Positions 1 through 7,123 of a stretch of DNA of 8,886 nucleotides are shown here, one piece after another. Every line of letters starts with the position of its first letter. Position 1 is the first letter of the stretch. Below the pieces are notes generated by a model that was given only the letters and a program-made list of their open reading frames with translations, was not told the origin of the DNA and searched no databases. The DNA lies in the NCBI GenBank assembly GCA_011051425.1, contig DRLF01000113.1, forward strand, positions 1 through 8,886, given 5' to 3'. The position numbers and the translations under genes were made by a program. This DNA is from Thiolapillus brandeum (lineage in GTDB: Bacteria; Pseudomonadota; Gammaproteobacteria; Chromatiales; Chromatiaceae).

Positions 1-1039
1 CATTCCCACCTACGGCCAGGCGGAGGTCAAGGCCTTTGCCCGCGTATTTACCGGGCTGGTCTATTACTACAAGAATCCGGCATTCCGGGACGAATGGGAC
101 TGGCGCGATCCCTGGTCCGGCGCCATCACCACTCATCCCATGGTACCCGTAGAGGGCATCCACGACACGGGAGCCAAGACGCTGCTCAACGGGCAGGTGG
201 TCCCGGCCGGTGGAGACACCCTCACGGATATTCGCGCTGCGCTGGACATCATCTTCCACCACCCCAATGTGCCTCCCTTCGTTTCCAAACAGCTGATTCA
301 ACGGCTGGTTACCAGCAACCCTTCCCCCGCCTACGTGGAGCGGGTCGCAAAGGTGTTCGCCAACAACGGCAATGGGGAACGCGGTGATCTCAAGGCGGTG
401 GTCAGGGCCATACTGCTCGATCCGGAAGCACGCAGAGTACATCCTGCTACAGACAACTTCGGTAAACTGCGCGAGCCCCTGTTACGCATCAGCCATCTGT
501 GGCGGGCTTTCGGCCTGACCAAGAAGACCCGTCATGGCAGTCTTTGGGAGCAGGAGGATTGCGGTGAAGGAAACTACAAGCTCTACTGGGTCTGGTGGCT
601 CGATGCCCTGCAACAGCAGACGGGACAGGATATCCTGGGCGCGCCTTCCGTGTTCAATTTCTACCAGCCCGGCTTCACGCCATCGGGTCCGGTAGCCAAT
701 GCAGGGCTGGTGGCGCCCGAGTTCCAGATCGCTTCCGAAAGCTGGCTGACGGGCATCACTTCGTCGCTGAACGAACTGATACCGCCAAGCTGGTGGGACC
801 CGGTTGAATGGAGCGTTCTCGACCTTCAGGACGAAGCGCCCTGGGGAGCATCACCCAAATTTCTCCTCAAGCGTCTGAACCTGCTGCTGCTCAACGCACA
901 GATGTCACCCGCTGAAAACAATGTACTGCAGTCCCACCTGGACAAGGTCAAAGATGACGATCAGTCAGAATCCGTCGATGTACTGCGCGACGCCATTCTT
1001 CTCATCACCAATTCGCCAAACTATCTGATACAGAAATAA
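1..1039 (+). CDS. DUF1800 family protein, C-terminal part (5' end outside window)
   Basis: The reading frame is open from the first full codon at position 2 and ends at TAA 1037-1039, so about 345 C-terminal residues are present. The first ATG at 140 is internal: the codons before it (for example YGQAEVKAFARVFTG) already match the family. Visible DUF1800 hallmarks are the ARVFTG segment near 46-66, a HHPNVPPFVSKQLIQRLV block near 260-310, RGDLKAVVRAILLDPEAR near 380-433, GAPSVFNFYQPGF near 640-675, and a C-terminal RDAILLITNSPNYLIQK. Members are usually 450-600 residues and are exported in many cases, but the N-terminus cannot be checked here. The biochemical role of the family is not established. 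The gene lies 10 bp upstream of a DUF1501 gene on the same strand, the usual partner, so the two probably form one operon and act together. Family assignment is secure; function is unknown. Confidence 0.92.
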   Translation, partial: IPTYGQAEVKAFARVFTGLVYYYKNPAFRDEWDWRDPWSGAITTHPMVPVEGIHDTGAKTLLNGQVVPAGGDTLTDIRAALDIIFHHPNVPPFVSKQLIQRLVTSNPSPAYVERVAKVFANNGNGERGDLKAVVRAILLDPEARRVHPATDNFGKLREPLLRISHLWRAFGLTKKTRHGSLWEQEDCGEGNYKLYWVWWLDALQQQTGQDILGAPSVFNFYQPGFTPSGPVANAGLVAPEFQIASESWLTGITSSLNELIPPSWWDPVEWSVLDLQDEAPWGASPKFLLKRLNLLLLNAQMSPAENNVLQSHLDKVKDDDQSESVDVLRDAILLITNSPNYLIQK

Positions 1040-1041
1040 GG
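1036..1041 (+). promoter_or_regulatory. Probable ribosome binding site of the DUF1501 gene
   Basis: An ATAAGG stretch overlaps the TAA stop of the DUF1800 gene, and its last G is 8 nt before the ATG at 1050. It is a modest match to Shine-Dalgarno, but the placement suits translational coupling of the two genes and supports the start at 1050. No other purine-rich stretch is seen in the 10-bp gap. Confidence 0.4.
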
Positions 1042-1049
1042 CCGGACAA

Positions 1050-2471
1050 ATGAAAAAAACCAATTTGGGCAGGCGACGCTTTCTCGGCAACATGGCCGGC
1101 GCATCGCTTGCCGCATCCCCCCTGGGCATGCTGCTGTCCATGCGCAATGCCATGGCTGCCGACGACTACAGCAATTTCAGTGATTACAAAGCACTGGTAT
1201 GCGTTTTTCTGCACGGTGGCAACGATGCCATCAACATGATGGTGCCCACGGAAACATCTGCCTACGCTGCTTATGCCAACCTGCGCGGATCTCTCGCCGT
1301 AAACAAGAACGAGCTGTTGCCCCTGAATGGCGTCAGTCACGGATTCCATCCCGCCATGCCCAGGCTGCAGGAGTACTTCAACCAGGGCAAGCTGGCCCTG
1401 GTGAGTAACGTGGGCAACCTCATCGAACCCGTCAGCAAGCAACAATACCTGGACTGGGAACAGAACGGCGGCGACAGCATCAAGCTGCCGCCAGAACTGT
1501 TCTCACACAATGACCAGAGCTTCTTCTGGCAGACCAGCTACGGCGCCACCACCTCGGGTTCCGGCGTCAGCAGCGGCTGGGCCGGCCGCATGGCGGACCT
1601 GATGGCCGCCAGCAACAGCAATCCCTATGTCCCCATCACCATCACCCTGGATGGGCACAGCCCCTGGGAAACGGCCGCGGCCACTTCCCAGCTCGGCCTG
1701 AACTACTGGGACGGGGTCAGCGGTTTCGAAGGGCTGCAGGCAGACGACTGGCCACCCTGGGCCAACGACCGCAACGCCACCTGGGCGCAGTTGCTGGCTC
1801 AGTCCGGTAACAGCAGAAATGCTCTGGAAAAGCAGATCGTGGAAGCCATACAGCGCACCCGCAGCCGGGTGAGTGAGGTTAAAACCGCGCTCGCACACAC
1901 CTGGGACGAACCTAACAACAAGGATATATTCCAGACCACGTACAACAGCGAAAACGAACTGGCCGCCCAACTGCGCATGGTGGCCCGCATGATCTACAAC
2001 CATGCCGACCTGGGCCAGAAACGCCAGATCTTTGCTGTCTCCATCGGTGGCTGGGACACCCACGGCTCCCAGGCAGGCATCCACCCGCAACTGCTGGCCG
2101 CGCTGGACGAAGCGCTCGACAGTTTCTACAAGACGCTGGTGGAAATGGATCTGCAGCAGCAGGTCACAACCTTCACTTCTTCCGAATTCGGGCGCACCCT
2201 GGGCGTCAACGGCGATGGCACCGATCACGGCTGGGGCACCCACCTCATGGTGATGGGCGACGCGGTGACCGGACAGCAGATCTACGGCGATCCCCCGGTC
2301 ATCGAACTGGACAGCCCGGACGACATCGGTAACGCCCTGCTGCCCAGACTGTCCACGGAACAGTACGGCGCCACCCTGGCGCGCTGGTTCGGCATAACCG
2401 AGGCGGACCTGGATCTGGTCTTCCCCAACCTGGGCAATTTCAGTTCCCGGAACATCGGCTTCATGTCGTAG
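1050..2471 (+). CDS. DUF1501 family protein, Tat-exported, alkaline phosphatase/sulfatase-like fold
   Basis: A complete 473-residue protein. The N-terminus carries a twin-arginine signal: GRRRFLG at residues 7-13, a hydrophobic stretch to about 33, and a likely cleavage after the AMA/MAA at 34-37, so the protein should be exported folded to the periplasm. Family motifs follow in order: FLHGGNDAINMMVP (HGGND at 55-59), GGWDTHG (D336, H338), SSEFGRT (E379) and DHGWGTH (D392, H393, H398). DUF1501 is placed in the alkaline phosphatase-like superfamily; the late Asp/His motifs resemble its metal ligands, so a metal-dependent hydrolase or transferase is plausible, but no substrate is known. The equivalent of the nucleophilic Ser/Thr cannot be assigned by eye. 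The start is supported by the signal peptide and by an AAGG just upstream. It follows the DUF1800 gene after 10 bp and faces the cellulose operon. Family is secure; activity is inferred. Confidence 0.93.
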   Translation: MKKTNLGRRRFLGNMAGASLAASPLGMLLSMRNAMAADDYSNFSDYKALVCVFLHGGNDAINMMVPTETSAYAAYANLRGSLAVNKNELLPLNGVSHGFHPAMPRLQEYFNQGKLALVSNVGNLIEPVSKQQYLDWEQNGGDSIKLPPELFSHNDQSFFWQTSYGATTSGSGVSSGWAGRMADLMAASNSNPYVPITITLDGHSPWETAAATSQLGLNYWDGVSGFEGLQADDWPPWANDRNATWAQLLAQSGNSRNALEKQIVEAIQRTRSRVSEVKTALAHTWDEPNNKDIFQTTYNSENELAAQLRMVARMIYNHADLGQKRQIFAVSIGGWDTHGSQAGIHPQLLAALDEALDSFYKTLVEMDLQQQVTTFTSSEFGRTLGVNGDGTDHGWGTHLMVMGDAVTGQQIYGDPPVIELDSPDDIGNALLPRLSTEQYGATLARWFGITEADLDLVFPNLGNFSSRNIGFMS

Positions 2472-2515
2472 CGGTTTCGGGCCAGCAGCCGTTCACCTCA
2501 AATACCAACGTTTTT

Positions 2516-2583
2516 GTCACCCCGGCACGAGCCGGGGTCCATACCCCTCAATTTGCAGAGATTCCGACCTGCGCCGGAATGAC
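2516..2583. repeat. Two-hairpin palindromic intergenic repeat element
   Basis: The gap between the convergent genes holds a 68-bp element that begins GTCA and ends TGAC. Inside are a perfect hairpin (CCCCGGC 2520-2526, loop ACGA, GCCGGGG 2531-2537) and a second one at 2561-2580 (stem ATTCCG/CGGAAT, extendable past one A-C mismatch). Phrases such as CCCCGGC...GCCGGGGTCCA and GCGCCGGAATGAC are typical of short repeats scattered between genes in many beta- and gammaproteobacteria. A second, competing hairpin (GGGGT 2534-2538 with ACCCC 2543-2547) is also possible. The repeat nature is inferred from resemblance, because only one copy is in this window. The rest of the 129-bp gap shows no promoter or gene. 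Confidence 0.65.
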
Positions 2584-2590
2584 CTTTTTC
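2561..2590 (+). terminator. Possible rho-independent terminator of the DUF1800/DUF1501 pair
   Basis: The hairpin at 2561-2580 is followed on the + strand by GACC and then five T residues at 2585-2589. It lies 90 bp after the DUF1501 stop. The stem is short and the T run starts 4 nt late, so this is a weak candidate. No T run follows either hairpin on the - strand, so no equally good terminator for bcsC is seen. Confidence 0.3.
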
Positions 2591-2600
2591 AAGGCGCCCC

Positions 2601-5600
2601 TCAGTCGAAATCGGAATAGACGGTCGTCGGATGAGGGTAGAGGGGCATCCTGTCCAGGTGCGGGCGGGCAGTGTATTTGAAATAGACGGCGAAATGATTT
2701 GGCGTGTAGAAGTCGCTGCGCTCGACCGACATGCTGGCGCCCACATGCAGATAAGGATTGACCCTGTATTCCACCACACCACTGAAAGCATAACCACTGC
2801 CGTTGCTGGCGCTACCTTCATAGAAAGGCGTGATGCCGGTCACCGGTTCCAGCCTTTCGGCTTCCGCCTGCAAAGCCGGATCGTTGGGAAAGAAAGGACT
2901 GTCATCGATGCGGGAATAGGAATAGGACACCGAGCCGCGTACTTCCCATGACCAGCGCTCCTTGCGGCCGTAGTAGCTGACAGGTACGGAAATGGAAGCA
3001 TAGGCCTGGGGACTGTAATAGCCGCCATGGCCGAAAGTGAACTCCTCGAGATTCTTGTCGAAGTGCCAGGTCATCAGGTTCAGCCCTCCCCTGAGCTGGC
3101 TGTCCTCCTCATCACGCAGACGCCAGTAGACACCCCCCAGCGCCCGCAACCGCAGGTTGTCCGGCACATTCTTGCCGTGCAGGTCGTGAACACCCAGGCT
3201 GCCCCAGACGCCATAGGGACCGCCCTGGTCCCAACTGAGCCCAAGATGCAGGCCAGTCGCCACGACACCACCCCAGACCTTGCCCGTTTCCGCGTCTTTC
3301 ATGCCCGAGTAACTCAGCATGGTGCTGGTGACCGGGCGTTGCGACAGCCCCAGGCTCCAGCCGAGTTCGCGCAGGTCGCCATCGATCTCCACGCCCCCAA
3401 GCAGACTGGACACACTGAAGCCCAGAGGCGAGCTGCCCAGGTCCGCCCGCCAGCCATCACCCAGGTAGCCGATGGCGACACCCGTTCCCCGTTCGACCTG
3501 TGACAGGGGCGTGGTGACACAGTCCTGCAGGCACAACAGGCCGGTACCGTATCGGGCGCGCGTGCGCGGCTTGCTCAGGTCCAGCCTGCCGGCATCCAGG
3601 CGTATCGGCGCCACATGAACCAGTCCCCGGCCACGGTACAGGGGCCATTGCCCTTCCAGAGGCACTTCCCAGGACTCCAGGCTGGATAGACCATCGGTGG
3701 CATCGCGAAATCCCAGATGCAGGCCGGAAAGCACGGCGGGACTCTGGCGCTGCAACAGGTTTCCCACTTCATCACGCAGTTCAGGATCGGTGGTGGTACG
3801 GGACCAGCGCAGCCATTGTCTGTCCTCCGACTGGGAATGAGGCAGCGCCATGTCCTTGGCAATGAGCGCCCGGTAGCTCGACAGCGCAGCATCATAGTTG
3901 CCGCTCCTGCCCTGTATTTGCGCCTGGCGGCGTATCAGCTGGTGTTCCGGCCCCAGTCGCACACGGGCCTGTGCCAGCAACTCCAGTGCCTGATCATTCT
4001 TGCCAGCGGCAACCAGACTGTCTGCCTGGCCGAGAACCGCAGCGATTTCCAGTTCACGGCGACGCTGCTGTTGTTTGTCATCGAGATCTTTTCGCTGATC
4101 CAGGTCATGGAGCACCTGCAGGGATTTGTCCGGCATGTCCATGTCATTCCAGGCAGAGGCAATGCGCAGCAGCATGTCCGGGTCTGCCTTGAATTGCTGT
4201 TCCATCTGCTGAAGCATTTCTGCCGCCTGCAGCGGTTCTCCCCCTTGCGCAAGCCCTTTCACCTGCTGCAGCTGCAGATTGCCCTGTAGCCGCTGCCGAT
4301 AACGGCGCATGTTGGCGGAAAGCTGTTCATCGGGCAGCGCCTGCATCTGCTGCAGGGCCTCTTCGTCACGGTCGAGACGGGACAGCAGCAAGGCATAGGC
4401 ATAGCGCATTTGCGGATCCCGTGGCGCCAGCGCAACGCCTTTTTCGAACAGCCCGATAGCCTGCCGCTTCTGCCCGGCATCGAGCAGCAAATGGGCCAGA
4501 TCGAAACGCAGCCAGGGGTTGCGTGGATCGAGCTCCAGGGCCTCCCGCAAAGTTCTCATCGCTGCTTGTTTTTGACCGTTATTGCTTTGCCTGTCTGCAC
4601 GTTTTCGAAGCAGCGAGGCCCGCATCACGGGATAGGCATCACCCAGTTCCTGCTGCTGGGAGGCATTCAGACCACCCAGAAAGGAAAATGCCTCGTCCAG
4701 CCGCTGATTGTCAGCATACAGACTGACCAGGCCTCTTATGGCGCTGGTGCTCAAAGAATCAATGCGCAGCGCCTTCCGATAGAGCTTCTCGGCTTCCGCT
4801 GCATCACCCTGCCGCAACCGGGTATCGGCCAGCAGCGTTATCCCGTAGGCACCCTGGGGATCACTTTTCACTGCTTTGCCCAGCAGCCTTTGTGCCTGTC
4901 CGAGATCCCCCTTGGCCAGAGCATCTTTCCCTCGTTGAATCAGTCCCCAGTACTCGGCGGTGTGCAACAGCGAGCGCCACTTTCCGGCATGCTCCGGCTC
5001 CAGTGCGATGGCTTTCTGTAACCAGGAGATGGCTTCACGGTAACGCGCCTGTTTCAGGCGCAGGTGCCCCAAAGCGCCCGCTGCTCTTGCCTGATCTGGC
5101 CACGTGGTCACTGCGGCTGTCAGCAGGGGTTCGGCGGCCGCCAGCTTCCCGTCTTCCATCAGCGCAAGACCTTTCCTCAATGCTTCAGGCAGGGGAGCTT
5201 CCTCACGGGGAGGGCTGGTGACAGGTGCCGTTTCGATAAACGTTATCCGTTCAGCCACGCGGGTATCGCCGGGATCCTGTTCCAGATAGGCGCGCAATGC
5301 GGGGAGTGACGCCGGTACCCTGTCCAGTCCCAGGACGGCGTTGCGCCAGCCTGACATGGCTTCGCGGCGCAGCTGGGAATACTGGGTCAGCTCGACAAAG
5401 GTGTCTATGCTTTCCTGCGGCGGCAGATCACGCCGGGCGAGATGGCGGGCCCACGCCATCCTGTAGCGCAGGTTACCCGGATAGGCCCTGGTCAACGTTT
5501 TCAAGCCCTGCCTTGCTTCTTCCCAGGATGCTGACTGCTGCCCCAGCAGATCCCAGTATTCCAGCGCCAGTGGAGAAGGTAACGGAGAAGGCTCGAACAG

Positions 5601-6026
5601 CTCGCGAAAAATCTCCAGCGCCGCGGAGCGCCTGCCCGCGCGGGCAAGCAGCCGGGCCTCCCGCAACTCCTTCCTTTTTTCGCCGGTGATTTCCAGTACC
5701 TGAGCCAGTGCAGCAGTCTGTACCGCTTGGGGATGATGCTTCTGAAGTTGCTGAAAAATCTTCTCGGCCTCCTCCCGCTTTCCCAGATCGATGTTGGTGA
5801 AAGCCAGAAGTGCGAGTCCTGCAGGATCGTCCGGCGCCACACGCAATCCTTTCTGCAGTGCCTGCAGGGCCAGATCATTGCGTCCGAGTGAACGCCAGAA
5901 TTCAGCCTGTTCCAGCAATGATGCAGGTGCATTTCCCTCTGCGAAACAGAATCCGGCGACTGAAGCCCACAATGCGGCGATCAGTACCAGGTATGCCTTC
6001 AATCTTCCATACATGACTTGTTCCAT
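2601..6026 (-). CDS. bcsC: Cellulose synthase outer-membrane secretion protein BcsC (TPR scaffold plus beta-barrel)
   Basis: BcsC carries nascent cellulose from the periplasm through the outer membrane. This 1141-residue protein is close to the E. coli length (about 1157). A type I signal peptide is visible (hydrophobic LVLIAALWASVAGFCFA, cleavage near residues 29-30). Residues about 30-715 are a run of TPR-like helical repeats, clearest near 285-350 and 480-540 (A..WLQKAIALEPEH, AIGLFEKGVALAPRDP). From about 765 to the end is the BCSC_C beta-barrel, with SGLHLGFRDATDG, a WGGVVATG / HDLHGKNVPDN block near 910-950, and FTFGHGGYYSPQ near 995. Two cysteines, C832 and C836, lie early in the barrel. 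The start is uncertain: ATG at 6026 or the ATG four codons later at 6014, which has a GGA 7 nt upstream and gives a tidier signal peptide (MYGRLKAY...). The gene overlaps the end of bcsZ by 28 or 16 bp and is the last bcs gene before a convergent neighbour. Confidence 0.96.
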   Translation of the reverse strand: MEQVMYGRLKAYLVLIAALWASVAGFCFAEGNAPASLLEQAEFWRSLGRNDLALQALQKGLRVAPDDPAGLALLAFTNIDLGKREEAEKIFQQLQKHHPQAVQTAALAQVLEITGEKRKELREARLLARAGRRSAALEIFRELFEPSPLPSPLALEYWDLLGQQSASWEEARQGLKTLTRAYPGNLRYRMAWARHLARRDLPPQESIDTFVELTQYSQLRREAMSGWRNAVLGLDRVPASLPALRAYLEQDPGDTRVAERITFIETAPVTSPPREEAPLPEALRKGLALMEDGKLAAAEPLLTAAVTTWPDQARAAGALGHLRLKQARYREAISWLQKAIALEPEHAGKWRSLLHTAEYWGLIQRGKDALAKGDLGQAQRLLGKAVKSDPQGAYGITLLADTRLRQGDAAEAEKLYRKALRIDSLSTSAIRGLVSLYADNQRLDEAFSFLGGLNASQQQELGDAYPVMRASLLRKRADRQSNNGQKQAAMRTLREALELDPRNPWLRFDLAHLLLDAGQKRQAIGLFEKGVALAPRDPQMRYAYALLLSRLDRDEEALQQMQALPDEQLSANMRRYRQRLQGNLQLQQVKGLAQGGEPLQAAEMLQQMEQQFKADPDMLLRIASAWNDMDMPDKSLQVLHDLDQRKDLDDKQQQRRRELEIAAVLGQADSLVAAGKNDQALELLAQARVRLGPEHQLIRRQAQIQGRSGNYDAALSSYRALIAKDMALPHSQSEDRQWLRWSRTTTDPELRDEVGNLLQRQSPAVLSGLHLGFRDATDGLSSLESWEVPLEGQWPLYRGRGLVHVAPIRLDAGRLDLSKPRTRARYGTGLLCLQDCVTTPLSQVERGTGVAIGYLGDGWRADLGSSPLGFSVSSLLGGVEIDGDLRELGWSLGLSQRPVTSTMLSYSGMKDAETGKVWGGVVATGLHLGLSWDQGGPYGVWGSLGVHDLHGKNVPDNLRLRALGGVYWRLRDEEDSQLRGGLNLMTWHFDKNLEEFTFGHGGYYSPQAYASISVPVSYYGRKERWSWEVRGSVSYSYSRIDDSPFFPNDPALQAEAERLEPVTGITPFYEGSASNGSGYAFSGVVEYRVNPYLHVGASMSVERSDFYTPNHFAVYFKYTARPHLDRMPLYPHPTTVYSDFD

Positions 6027-7123
6027 TTTGGTAGCAATTGACCCCGGGGACCAAAGCGGTAATACCCCTCCATCCAGCCCAGTGCAAACAGGGACAGCAC
6101 CTGGTCATAATAGTAGTCCGGGTGTTCCAGCACCTCGACTGCGTGTTTCTCTGCCTGAGCCAGGGCCTCTGAATACCGCAGTGACACCAGCAGCGGCATC
6201 AGGGCAGCAGAGAAACCCGCCGGACCGAAGTCTGTCGATATGCCGGTTTCCGTGTCGATGCTGCGGGGAGGCTTGCCAAGCTGCTTCAGCCTGTCTGCCA
6301 TCGGGCGCAGCAGACTCAGCAGAACAGGCCGGTACGGCTCTTCCTCGTGCAACATGCCGGCCCACAGGTAGACACGGATGGCATCGTAACCACCCCGGGC
6401 CCTGTATTTGCTGTCGGGCAGGAAATCCGCACTTGCATCGTAAATGATCCAGTCAGGCACGAAACCGTGACGGCTGGTCCTCAGCATCATCACGGTGTTT
6501 TCCAGAATTTTTTCCCAGCCTCTGTCAGGCTGCAACTGCGCGAATCTGCGCAGCAGCTGCAGCGGCAGGTAGCTGGGATTCAGCCGCCAGCGCCCGGGTT
6601 GCAGCGCAAATCCCCGGGGACCGGGAAGCAGCATCAGCCCCAGCCCGGGCAGGTCCACACTCTCCTCTCTGAGCATGCGTCTTGCCAGGCTGTCAGCCAG
6701 TTTGCTCAGGCGAGGTCTGCACCACAGACGGCCGGCTTCGGCCAGCGTGTAAGCCAGCCAGAGATCGGCATCACTGGCGCTGTTGGCATCGACGACACTC
6801 CAGGAACCGTCTGCCTTGCGTCCCCATTGCCATGCGGGCAGATGAGATTCCAGGTCACCCTGCGCCAGGTTGTTTTCCGTCCAGCGCAGCAGTTGGTCGA
6901 ACCGCGCCTGATCATTCATCACCAGCGCCATGAACAGCGCGTAGGCCTGGCCTTCGGAGGTCGTGTGCTGCCTGGGTGTATGAACGTCAATCACCCGGCC
7001 ATCTCCGCTCACCAGACGATCCTGAAACTGCTGCCACAGCTTCCCCGTGGTATCAGCCGCGGCCGTGCCGGACAGCAGCCAGATCAGCAGCAGGAGCGGA
7101 GCCACCACGGCCTGAAACATCAC
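5999..7123 (-). CDS. bcsZ: Periplasmic endo-beta-1,4-glucanase BcsZ (glycoside hydrolase family 8)
   Basis: BcsZ cuts beta-1,4-glucan in the periplasm and is needed for normal cellulose output in known bcs systems. The 374-residue product is near the E. coli length (368). It has a signal peptide with a hydrophobic core at about residues 6-18 and a likely cleavage after TAAA near 23. GH8 signatures are complete: TTSEGQAY with E57, matching the general acid E55 of E. coli BcsZ; SASDADLWLAY with D118 and D120; and RGGYDAIRVYLW with D247, matching the general base D243. The enzyme therefore looks active. Two starts are possible at the bcsB end: GTG at 7123, overlapping the bcsB stop as GTGA, or ATG at 7120, overlapping it as TGATG. 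They differ by one residue. The position between bcsB and bcsC on one strand fits the bcsABZC order. Confidence 0.96.
   Translation of the reverse strand: MMFQAVVAPLLLLIWLLSGTAAADTTGKLWQQFQDRLVSGDGRVIDVHTPRQHTTSEGQAYALFMALVMNDQARFDQLLRWTENNLAQGDLESHLPAWQWGRKADGSWSVVDANSASDADLWLAYTLAEAGRLWCRPRLSKLADSLARRMLREESVDLPGLGLMLLPGPRGFALQPGRWRLNPSYLPLQLLRRFAQLQPDRGWEKILENTVMMLRTSRHGFVPDWIIYDASADFLPDSKYRARGGYDAIRVYLWAGMLHEEEPYRPVLLSLLRPMADRLKQLGKPPRSIDTETGISTDFGPAGFSAALMPLLVSLRYSEALAQAEKHAVEVLEHPDYYYDQVLSLFALGWMEGYYRFGPRGQLLPKWNKSCMED

Noticed and set aside
1503..2243. Open frame of 246 codons on the - strand
   Set aside because: It is antisense to the DUF1501 gene, whose protein matches its family along the whole length. 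The frame has a low-complexity Gly/Ala/Val-rich product and no recognisable domain, as expected in GC-rich DNA.
2472..2600. Possible promoter or small RNA in the convergent gap
   Set aside because: No believable -10/-35 pair was seen outside the hairpin element, and both flanking genes end here, so no promoter is needed.
2498..2821. Open frame of 107 codons on the - strand covering the intergenic repeat
   Set aside because: Its C-terminal part is only the translated palindromic repeat (GHSGAGRN, MDPGSCRGD), a common source of false genes, and its N-terminal part is another frame of bcsC.
3717..4289. Open frame of 190 codons on the + strand
   Set aside because: It is antisense to the TPR region and barrel start of bcsC, with no start signal or domain I recognise.
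5942..5960. Possible lipoprotein signal in BcsC (Cys near the end of the signal peptide)
   Set aside because: The residue before the Cys in AGFC is Phe, which does not fit a lipobox; a normal signal peptidase I site follows at CFA-EG.
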